32,531 nt of DNA from CAYNDL01 sp964396115 (lineage in GTDB: Bacteria; Patescibacteriota; Andersenbacteria; UBA10190; CAIZMI01). The notes under the pieces were generated by a model, which saw nothing but the letters and a program-made list of their open reading frames with translations, made no database searches and was not told the DNA's origin. Shown piece after piece: positions 25,342-31,702 of the stretch; position 1 is the stretch's first letter; each line of letters opens with the position of its first letter. The translations under genes were made by a program, and so were the position numbers. Location of the stretch: positions 1 to 32,531 of the forward strand of contig CAYNDL010000004.1 in assembly GCA_964396115.1 (NCBI GenBank), read 5' to 3'.

Positions 25342-25359
25342 GTCCAAATTATCTTGGAC
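25342..25359 (+). other. inverted repeat upstream of the conserved unknown gene
   Basis: GTCCAA (25342-25347) and TTGGAC (25354-25359) with a 6-base spacer, about 80 bases before the next ATG. It lies in an AT-rich stretch where the promoter of that gene is expected, so an operator is possible. A TATAAG (25329-25334) just upstream could be a -10, but no good -35 was seen at the right spacing. Confidence 0.4.
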
Positions 25360-25441
25360 GTATCCTAATTCTTATGTTATTGTTTGGTGCAGAGTAGGGG
25401 GGAACACCTACACAAAAGACATTACAAATAAGTAACTTCAT

Positions 25442-26047
25442 ATGGCATCTTTAGATCCGGAAACAATCGCCCTCTTAAAGCGCCGCTTAGAGGAAGCTGA
25501 GCGTAACATACAAATTTGTCGGCAGCTTATTTCTGGTGAAGCGGACGATGTTGCATTACCAACCATTCCTTCAAACAAAAGAATGGATGATATTGAGGCT
25601 GACGAAAATTTCGCAGGTAAGATCATTCATGGCGAATTCGATGGAGAGCACATGAAAGGGGAAGATGGACAGCTGTATCCCGTTCCAGCAAATTACGCAT
25701 CGAAATCAAAATTGGTCGAGGGCGATAAATTGAAATTGGCCATCGAACCAGATGGCGCTTTTGTTTACAAACAGATCGGTCCTGTTGAAAGGCGTCGCGT
25801 GAGAGGTGTGTTCGATATTAGTGAACAAGGACAATACATTGTCCGCACGGATGAACAGGAGTATAGAATCCTCCTTGCGTCCGTTACTTTCTACCACATC
25901 GATCGTGGTGACAGCGTGACAATTTTATTACCAACTGAAGGCAAGGCTGTTTGGGGTGCAGTCGAAAATGTAATTAAATCAGCTGGTCAGCAGAAAGACG
26001 AAAAGGGTGCTATGATTGACGGAGATGAAGATAAGGAATCTGCTTAA
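25442..26047 (+). CDS. conserved unknown protein, two-part with beta-rich core
   Basis: 201 residues. A short N-terminal helix (LKRRLEEAERNIQICRQLISG, residues 11-31), a linker, and a beta-rich domain from about 58: a KIIHGEFDGEHMKGEDGQ stretch, then YPVPANYASKSKLVEGDKLKL and KQIGPVERRRVRG, ending in WGAVENVIKSAG. The C-terminus is acidic and disordered (KDEKGAMIDGDEDKESA). No signal peptide or membrane helix. The block around NYASKSKLVEGD looks strongly conserved and I associate this pattern with uncharacterised CPR proteins, from memory only. No SD before the ATG. The 3' end overlaps the GtrA-like gene by 23 bases, so the two are co-expressed. Confidence 0.75.
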   Translation: MASLDPETIALLKRRLEEAERNIQICRQLISGEADDVALPTIPSNKRMDDIEADENFAGKIIHGEFDGEHMKGEDGQLYPVPANYASKSKLVEGDKLKLAIEPDGAFVYKQIGPVERRRVRGVFDISEQGQYIVRTDEQEYRILLASVTFYHIDRGDSVTILLPTEGKAVWGAVENVIKSAGQQKDEKGAMIDGDEDKESA

Positions 26048-26561
26048 CATTTTCTTATCGGGGGAATTTCTCAAGTTCGGGGTAGTAGGAGGAATTGGGT
26101 TCTGTGTCGATTTTGGGTCGTATTTCATAATGACCCGTTTTTTGGGTTTTTCTAGTGTTTACTGTCTTGGCCTGCGCGGACAATCATCATATTTTGGAAG
26201 TCTGGCACAGAACGCGAGCGAGTCCTGCTCTGCCGGCCACTTTCCACTGATCGGGGCCACGATGGTGAGCGTTTTCTTGGCCATTCTCTCAAATTTTTTC
26301 TTCAACAAGTTCTGGACTTTTAGGAAATCTGCCGGCCAAGGTGATGTGGCCAAACAAGGGATCAGCTACTTTGGTTTGAATATTTTTACATACGTCTTGA
26401 ATCAAATTCTCGTTGGATTCTTTATTGCTGAGCTCGGTGTGCTGGCCATTTTTCCAAACTACGTGGACATCCTTGCAAAAATGTTAGCTGTGGCAATAGT
26501 GTTGTTCTTCAACTTTTTTGGAAGCAAGTTTTTGATTTTCCGAAAAAAAGCAGCCGTTTAA
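26025..26561 (+). CDS. GtrA-like small membrane protein
   Basis: 178 residues with four predicted membrane helices, resembling the GtrA/DPMS-associated family thought to help move polyprenyl-linked sugars across the membrane. Helix 1 is FLKFGVVGGIGFCVDFGSYFI. The family pattern NKFWTFR follows helix 2, and the protein ends in FFGSKFLIFRKK. It carries an extra loop of about 30 residues between helices 1 and 2 (VYCLGLRGQSSYF to SESCSAGHF), making it longer than the usual 120-140. ATG at 26025 is preferred over a TTG three codons upstream. It fits with the two GT39-type enzymes nearby, which need sugars on the outer face. Confidence 0.78.
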   Translation: MKIRNLLNIFLSGEFLKFGVVGGIGFCVDFGSYFIMTRFLGFSSVYCLGLRGQSSYFGSLAQNASESCSAGHFPLIGATMVSVFLAILSNFFFNKFWTFRKSAGQGDVAKQGISYFGLNIFTYVLNQILVGFFIAELGVLAIFPNYVDILAKMLAVAIVLFFNFFGSKFLIFRKKAAV

Positions 26562-26644
26562 AATAACGAAATTTGAAATTCTAGCTACAGGCAACTGTTG
26601 ATATTTGTATATTTAAATTAAGGGTTTTGATGTTATTTTCACTG

Positions 26645-26653
26645 TGCTACACT
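26645..26653 (+). promoter_or_regulatory. extended -10 promoter of dnaX
   Basis: TG-C-TACACT (26645-26653) is an extended -10 element, ten bases before the dnaX ATG. No convincing -35 at 17 bases; TTGATG lies 15 bases upstream. Predicted leader only a few bases, and no SD. Confidence 0.45.
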
Positions 26654-26663
26654 CAATCTGCTT

Positions 26664-28337
26664 ATGACTGAAAACGCCTCCACGAACAGTCACGAAATTA
26701 CGCTTTATCGCAAGTATCGACCCCAGACGTTGGGTGATGTTTTTGGTCAACACCACGTGTTAACCGTGCTTAAAAATGCACTTAAAGAGGGAAGGGTGGC
26801 ACACGCCTATCTTTTTGCGGGACCGCGTGGCACGGGCAAAACTACTATCGCTAGGATATTGGCCAAGAGATTAAATTGTCTTAATCCCAAAGAAAGTGAA
26901 CCGTGCGGTGATTGTGTACACTGCCAAGCCTTCGCTGCCAAAGCGAGTCTTGATTTGATTGAAATTGATGCCGCGAGCAACAGAGGTATTGATGAGATTC
27001 GGGCCTTGAAGGATCGGATTAGCCTGGCTCCAACTTCTGGTAAGTATAAAATCTACATCATCGACGAAGTGCACATGCTAACTAAGGAAGCATTCAATGC
27101 GCTTCTAAAGACTTTGGAAGAACCGCCGGCGCACGCCAAATTCATCCTAGCGACGACTGAACTTCATAAAGTGCCTGATACGATCAAGTCTCGTTGCCAG
27201 ACGTTCCTTTTTCGTAGGGCGTCCGTAAAACTATTGCTGGAAAGGATGCAGAAAATTGCTTCTGCAGAGGGGGCACAAATTGACGAAAAGGCCTTACTGC
27301 TTATTGCTAATCACAGTGAAGGATGTTTCCGTGATGCTGAAAGTTTGTTGGGACAAGTATTGGCGACACAGGGGAGCAATATCTCGGTTGCGGATGTTGA
27401 GGTTATGTTAGGAGTCATCGGTTTTGAACAAATTCAAGATTTTATCAGTCGGCTATTAAATAAAGATACCCGTGCCGCAATTGATACAATACAAAAGCTC
27501 ACTGATAGGGGTGCTTCTCTGAGGCGTTTTGCTGATGATGTGACCAGGTATCTGCGTGCTGTCGCATCGATGTCAGCAGCTGGAGTACATAGTGAATCGT
27601 TTGATCCTGTTGTTGAGGAGAGGCTGCAAGAACAGGTGAAGAAAAATAATACAGATACGTTTATTAAATTGTTACGTCTTTTCTTGAGAGCAAAGTCTGA
27701 AATGCGCGATGCAACCTATGAAGAACTTCCACTCGAGCTAGTGATAATTGAATGGTGTGAAGGGGCAAATAAAACAACGCCACCGCAAGCACCTCCGACA
27801 GCTAACCAGGCAGCATCGGTGGCAAACAAGCCAACCATGCCATCTCAAGATACGCCGAAGGTAGCAGAAATAAGCGCTAGACCAAAGCTGGTCTTAAACA
27901 AACAAGAGCCGAGGGGCGATGAAATGATGGCAGATAACCCGCAAATGCTAGAAAAAGTGGTAAACGCCTGGCGAGAATTCATGGAGCGTACTGCCGCGCT
28001 CAATCCTCTTCTGGTCTCTACTCTTGAAGCCTGCCGACCTTGCGCCGTGCGCGGTAACGCGCTTTATCTTCTGACAGAATATACGCTTTATAAGGAGAGG
28101 ATTACGGATAATAGGGTAAGAGAACCGCTGGAGAAATTACTAGAAGAAATAATCGGTGAAAAAGCCTTGATCAGGGTGGCACACAAGAGCGAGGCGGCCT
28201 CACTGCGTCTGCCACAACCAACTGAGATTCCGGTGGAACCTCAAACTACTGCTCAAAATAGCAATAGTCAGCCTAATACTGTAGATGCGACTGCTGATGC
28301 GTTGGCAGTTTTAGGTGGTGAGTTAGTTAATGGCTGA
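26664..28337 (+). CDS. dnaX: DNA polymerase III subunit gamma/tau
   Basis: Clamp-loader ATPase, partner of the delta' subunit encoded at 3907. The 557 residues begin with YRKYRPQTLGDVFGQ, then Walker A GPRGTGKT (residues 53-60), a four-cysteine zinc site (NCLNPKESEPCGDCVHC), Walker B IIDEVHML, and the sensor SRCQ. Domain III runs to about 365. A proline/alanine-rich linker (about 370-400) and a C-terminal domain (about 425-515) follow, so the product is tau-like. No A AAA AAG slippery heptamer was found in frame, so a frameshifted gamma form is not indicated. The stop overlaps the end of the convergent MFS gene by 11 bases. Confidence 0.96.
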   Translation: MTENASTNSHEITLYRKYRPQTLGDVFGQHHVLTVLKNALKEGRVAHAYLFAGPRGTGKTTIARILAKRLNCLNPKESEPCGDCVHCQAFAAKASLDLIEIDAASNRGIDEIRALKDRISLAPTSGKYKIYIIDEVHMLTKEAFNALLKTLEEPPAHAKFILATTELHKVPDTIKSRCQTFLFRRASVKLLLERMQKIASAEGAQIDEKALLLIANHSEGCFRDAESLLGQVLATQGSNISVADVEVMLGVIGFEQIQDFISRLLNKDTRAAIDTIQKLTDRGASLRRFADDVTRYLRAVASMSAAGVHSESFDPVVEERLQEQVKKNNTDTFIKLLRLFLRAKSEMRDATYEELPLELVIIEWCEGANKTTPPQAPPTANQAASVANKPTMPSQDTPKVAEISARPKLVLNKQEPRGDEMMADNPQMLEKVVNAWREFMERTAALNPLLVSTLEACRPCAVRGNALYLLTEYTLYKERITDNRVREPLEKLLEEIIGEKALIRVAHKSEAASLRLPQPTEIPVEPQTTAQNSNSQPNTVDATADALAVLGGELVNG

Positions 28338-29505
28338 TTGATTTTTCCGTAAACTTTCGGTAGCCGAAAAAAGCAGTGGCTACGAGTATGATTGTAGCAA
28401 TGAAATACGGAGATTTTTGTCCCAATGATCCGTAAAGATATGTACCTGATACTGGACCGATTAAGCGTGCCACTCCGCCAACTGATTGGTTCATTCCGGC
28501 TACGTTGCCCTGTTCGTTATCAGGAGTATTTTTAGAAATTAATCCGGCAAGGACGGGCCCAGAAATTCCATTACTCAGTGCCAGTATTGTGATTGCAACA
28601 ATCAGCGTATAGATGTTGGAACTGATTGCGATAAGACCCAGCGCGAGGGCCATACCAATAAGAGTTATAATTGAGATCTTTTTTTCGGACCAAATTTTTA
28701 AAACGCGTCTCAGAAGGAATAGTTGTATAAACACGCCAATTATTCCTATGTATGCAAACAAGTAGCCGTTGTCTTTAGCGGTTAAGTGGAGTGAGTGTTC
28801 TGTGAAGAGCGCAAAAGTGCCTTGCATCAGCGAGAAGGCAAACATCATCAAAAAGGAAATCGTAAGAAAAACGCCCACATCTGGATGCGTCAGAGCATCA
28901 TAAAAATCACGCATGCTAAATATTTTCTTTCTTTTTTTTGCCTTAACTACTTGGTTCTCCTTTAATGATTCCGGCAAAAAGAAATATGTTGCAATTGTAG
29001 CAAACAGGGCGACACCGCCAGCAACAAACGCTGGCACGGAATTGCCGTAAACAGACAGTAAGCCACCAACGGCGGGACCAAAGATGAAACCAAGGCTAAA
29101 GGCGGCCATCATGAAACCCATCCCTGATGTGCGGTCTTCTTTCTTGGTGATATCGGCGATGTAGGCTTGGGCGGTCGAGATGTTGCCTCCCGATGCGCCA
29201 TCAATTATTCGCGATAGAAATAATAGGGGGATTGAGTTGGCTATCCCAAGGATGCCGAAAGAAAGGGCTGTACCGCCAATAGAAAAAAGAAGTACTGGTC
29301 GCCTTCCAAACTTGTCTGATAATTCCCCTAAGATAGGCGCCGAAATGAGCTGAAATAAGGAGTACGCTGCGGATACTAATCCAATGGTTATCGGGCCGGC
29401 ACCCAGACTCTCCACATAGTAGGGCAGCAACGGCAAAATTATGCCGAAGCCCAGCATATTAATAAAAATTATTAAAAATATTACCCAAAGTCGCTTGTCT
29501 TTCAT
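28327..29505 (-). CDS. MFS drug exporter (DHA1/TetA-like)
   Basis: 392 residues with 12 predicted membrane helices. The motif A loop between helices 2 and 3 reads GELSDKFGRRPVLL, and LGFIFGPAVGGLL in helix 5 resembles the antiporter motif C, so proton-driven efflux of a small organic compound is likely. The central cytoplasmic loop (about 190-205) is short and lysine-rich. The substrate cannot be told. A good promoter with a palindrome in its spacer precedes it, suggesting repressor control. The ATG has GGAA four bases upstream, inside an inverted repeat. It is convergent with dnaX. Confidence 0.9.
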   Translation of the reverse strand: MKDKRLWVIFLIIFINMLGFGIILPLLPYYVESLGAGPITIGLVSAAYSLFQLISAPILGELSDKFGRRPVLLFSIGGTALSFGILGIANSIPLLFLSRIIDGASGGNISTAQAYIADITKKEDRTSGMGFMMAAFSLGFIFGPAVGGLLSVYGNSVPAFVAGGVALFATIATYFFLPESLKENQVVKAKKRKKIFSMRDFYDALTHPDVGVFLTISFLMMFAFSLMQGTFALFTEHSLHLTAKDNGYLFAYIGIIGVFIQLFLLRRVLKIWSEKKISIITLIGMALALGLIAISSNIYTLIVAITILALSNGISGPVLAGLISKNTPDNEQGNVAGMNQSVGGVARLIGPVSGTYLYGSLGQKSPYFIATIILVATAFFGYRKFTEKSISH

Positions 29506-29529
29506 GTTTCCAATTTTAAGATAGGAAAC
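29506..29529 (-). other. leader inverted repeat of the MFS gene
   Basis: On the minus strand GTTTCC (29529-29524) and GGAAAC (29511-29506) are perfect complements separated by 12 bases, and the second arm touches the ATG at 29505. The first arm coincides with the predicted transcript 5' end. The weak SD GGAA would be paired in the RNA. Confidence 0.45.
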
Positions 29530-29531
29530 AT

Positions 29532-29560
29532 ACTATACCACCAATTTGATGGAATATCAA
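29532..29560 (-). promoter_or_regulatory. promoter of the MFS gene with a palindrome in the spacer
   Basis: TTGATA (29560-29555), exactly 17 bases, TATAGT (29537-29532) on the minus strand; each hexamer matches consensus at five of six positions. The spacer holds a near-perfect palindrome, CCACCAA-T-TTGATGG (29538-29552 on +), one mismatch, which fits a repressor operator. Confidence 0.7.
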
Positions 29561-29579
29561 AAGTCCTGTGAATTCTGTT

Positions 29580-29966
29580 TTACCGTTTGGCCTTTGAATT
29601 CAATATTGCCCCTATACCCCAACTCATTATCAAAATAGACAGGTATTCGAGGCCGATTTCATTAACATAAGTTTGGATGGGCATCTTCGACATTGGTAGC
29701 AGCACAAGGACATCCATGACAACATTGATCAATAGCCAGAGAATACCTGTCATTAGGCCGACACGCATGTAGTTTCCGTTGACCTTTTTAAACAATATCG
29801 AAAGCAGAAATATGCCACTGGCTACGCCGGTGACCGTCATAATCGTTTGGAATAGGTCTGTGCTTATCCTTAGACCGCCTTCGCGTGTGTAAAACAATAA
29901 CGAAACTACGAATGGAATCAACCAGGAGAGGAACCCCAAAAGTAATGCTCGAACTTTGTTGTTCAT
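29580..29966 (-). CDS. small four-helix membrane protein, unknown function
   Basis: 128 residues with four predicted membrane helices (about 7-25, 40-58, 69-88 and 103-120) and a short basic C-terminus (NSKAKR). No family recognised by eye. The ATG at 29966 is preferred: a GTG eight codons upstream lies only four bases from a TATAAT -10 box and would fall inside or before the transcript start. A weak AAGTAAG precedes the ATG. It is followed 75 bases later by the MFS start with no terminator between them, so partial co-transcription is possible. Confidence 0.65.
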   Translation of the reverse strand: MNNKVRALLLGFLSWLIPFVVSLLFYTREGGLRISTDLFQTIMTVTGVASGIFLLSILFKKVNGNYMRVGLMTGILWLLINVVMDVLVLLPMSKMPIQTYVNEIGLEYLSILIMSWGIGAILNSKAKR

Positions 29967-29994
29967 ATTTATATTTCTTACTTTTAACACTGGT

Positions 29995-30000
29995 ATTATA
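29995..30000 (-). promoter_or_regulatory. -10 box of the small membrane protein gene
   Basis: A perfect TATAAT on the minus strand, 28 bases before the ATG at 29966. The position of a -35 is T-rich and poor. Gives a leader of about 22 bases. Confidence 0.45.
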
Positions 30001-30018
30001 GTTTACTTCTTTGGATTT

Positions 30019-30045
30019 AAAAAACCCGCATCGATTTGATGCGGG
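30019..30045 (-). terminator. rho-independent terminator of the SPFH operon
   Basis: On the minus strand CCCGCATC and GATGCGGG form a perfect 8-bp stem with a 5-base loop, followed by TTTTTT. It lies 29 bases after the stop of the SPFH gene. Confidence 0.88.
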
Positions 30046-30046
30046 C

Positions 30047-30064
30047 GGACGAAAATATTCGTCC
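30047..30064 (-). other. second hairpin between SPFH stop and terminator
   Basis: GGACGAA (30047-30053) and TTCGTCC (30058-30064) form a perfect 7-bp stem with a 4-base loop, one base from the terminator stem. Tandem hairpins could strengthen termination or protect the 3' end. Confidence 0.55.
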
Positions 30065-30073
30065 TTGATCACG

Positions 30074-31660
30074 TTACGCCTTGGGCTTCTCCTTGGGCGC
30101 CTCCTTCTTGGTGGGAGTCTGGGGTTTGGCCTCGGGCTTCTCGGGTTTGCTTTGTTGGATCGGCGGCAGGGTGATCTTCGGCATTTCGCCGACCTGCTGG
30201 GCAGTCCACTTCACCTCCACGGCTTCCTTGAGCGGCTCGGTAAGGCCGGCCGCCTTCAGAAATTGCAGACTGGGAAGTGCCATGGTTAAGGGACTATGTC
30301 CCTCCGGAATACTGTCCATGGCGATGATGACCGTGTCGGGTACTTGCAATCCAGCAAGCGATTTCGCGACCTGCTCGGTCTGCTTGGTGTAGACCTCTTG
30401 CAAGGTTTTCTCGGCGTCAGTCACGGCACCACCCAGTGCGATCATCTGTTCCTGGGCTTTTGCTGTAACCTCGGCTGCCTTGCGTGTGTTCTCTGCGGTC
30501 TGTGCCTCGAGAACTGCACGCTCACGCTCGGCGTCGAGTTGTTTGCCCATAACCTCGGCTACGAGAACCTTCGTGGCGCCTTCGACTTCGCGTTGCTTGG
30601 TCTTAACGCCCTCGACTTCTTGTAGGATTTGGGCGGCGATGACCTTGCGAGCCATCTCCTGGTTGGCCAATGCCTCTTGTTCAGCGATCGCCTTGTTGCC
30701 CTCCGCGATGTTCTTCAATCGCTCTTGGGCGCTACGCACCGCTTCAGCACGAGCTGTCTCCGTTGCGAGGAGAAGAGCCCGTTTTTCCTTGAACTTCTGC
30801 AGGGTTCCCTCGTCGTACTGCGTCTCGATGATCGAGAATTGCAGGACCTCCATTCCATAGGCTTGGAGTGGACTAGTAGTGGCAATAACAGGCTTTCCGT
30901 CCTTGCCATGAACGATCTCCGCTGCCCGAACAGTGTCGGAAGCTTCGATCGATTCTTCCCCTACGATCTGCTCGCTTTGTTGGGCGAGCGATAGTCCTTG
31001 CGACACGCGTGGCTGCGGCGCTGGCGTTGTCGATGTCGCGCTACCTCCCTGTACGACAGTGCCGGCTTCGGCAGCTTGCATGAGGTCGGTGAGACCCTTA
31101 CGCCGTATCACGACCTTGCGCATCTCGTAGTAGCCGTCTTTGAACTGGCCGTAGGCCACCGCGTAGAATTCGGCTTTTCGTGCCGCCTGATTTTCGCTTG
31201 CGCTCATCAGGTTGCCGGTTTTTGAGATGCAGTCGCGGACGTGGCTCCGAACAGCCGCCACCGAGTTTTCCTTATTCCGGAACATCCGGTGGAATTCACG
31301 TTGTTGCTGCTCGATAACCTTCAGTTGTTCGGGGCTTTCGTCACCCTTCGGTTTCGGAGTACGGATCCGCGCGTACCAGTCGATGTCTGCAGATCCGCCG
31401 TCGTTGAACTTTACGTTGGCGCTGTCATCGACGGTGGAGGTTTTCTTGCCGTAAATCTCGAGGACTTCGGGGTACGTGGTCACCTGAGCCAGGCCCTTCC
31501 AGTACCAACCGAAGTTGTTGATCACGTACGTGTCACCGTCCAATTGTTGAACGTACTGCCACGTGTTCATGTCGTTCCGCCCCACGAGGGAAGCAGACAC
31601 GATCATGAAAATCGCCATTGTTACTATCGTTGCTACGAGCGCATATTTCAGCGTCTTCAT
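30074..31660 (-). CDS. SPFH/Band-7-like membrane-anchored coiled-coil protein
   Basis: 528 residues. An N-terminal signal-anchor helix (about 8-28) leads to an extracytoplasmic or lumenal region that resembles the SPFH (stomatin/prohibitin/flotillin) domain: DTYVINNFGWYWKGLAQVTTYP, then IDWYARIRT and LQAYGMEVLQFSIIETQYDE. A Ser/Thr/Pro/Gln-rich stretch (about 200-235) interrupts this part. A long charged Ala/Glu/Lys/Arg coiled coil (about 285-435) follows, and the tail is proline/lysine-rich (about 495-528). SPFH proteins build large oligomeric rings or cages on membranes. GC content is high: 37 and 38 of 60 bases at 30121 and 31021, by hand. AGGAG seven bases before the ATG is the strongest SD in this part. 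Specific role unknown. Confidence 0.75.
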   Translation of the reverse strand: MKTLKYALVATIVTMAIFMIVSASLVGRNDMNTWQYVQQLDGDTYVINNFGWYWKGLAQVTTYPEVLEIYGKKTSTVDDSANVKFNDGGSADIDWYARIRTPKPKGDESPEQLKVIEQQQREFHRMFRNKENSVAAVRSHVRDCISKTGNLMSASENQAARKAEFYAVAYGQFKDGYYEMRKVVIRRKGLTDLMQAAEAGTVVQGGSATSTTPAPQPRVSQGLSLAQQSEQIVGEESIEASDTVRAAEIVHGKDGKPVIATTSPLQAYGMEVLQFSIIETQYDEGTLQKFKEKRALLLATETARAEAVRSAQERLKNIAEGNKAIAEQEALANQEMARKVIAAQILQEVEGVKTKQREVEGATKVLVAEVMGKQLDAERERAVLEAQTAENTRKAAEVTAKAQEQMIALGGAVTDAEKTLQEVYTKQTEQVAKSLAGLQVPDTVIIAMDSIPEGHSPLTMALPSLQFLKAAGLTEPLKEAVEVKWTAQQVGEMPKITLPPIQQSKPEKPEAKPQTPTKKEAPKEKPKA

Positions 31661-31667
31661 CGGGTAA

Positions 31668-31672
31668 CTCCT
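31668..31672 (-). promoter_or_regulatory. strong ribosome binding site of the SPFH gene
   Basis: AGGAG on the minus strand, seven bases before the ATG at 31660, in a 42-base gap after the upstream gene. Most housekeeping genes in the window lack such a site. Confidence 0.7.
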
Positions 31673-31702
31673 CTGATTTCTGGATTTGCATTACGTCGGA
31701 TA

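Noticed and set aside
27600..27680. Programmed frameshift site in dnaX
   Set aside because: The A-rich stretch GTGAAGAAAAATAAT is not the A AAA AAG heptamer in frame, and there is no downstream stem of the known type.
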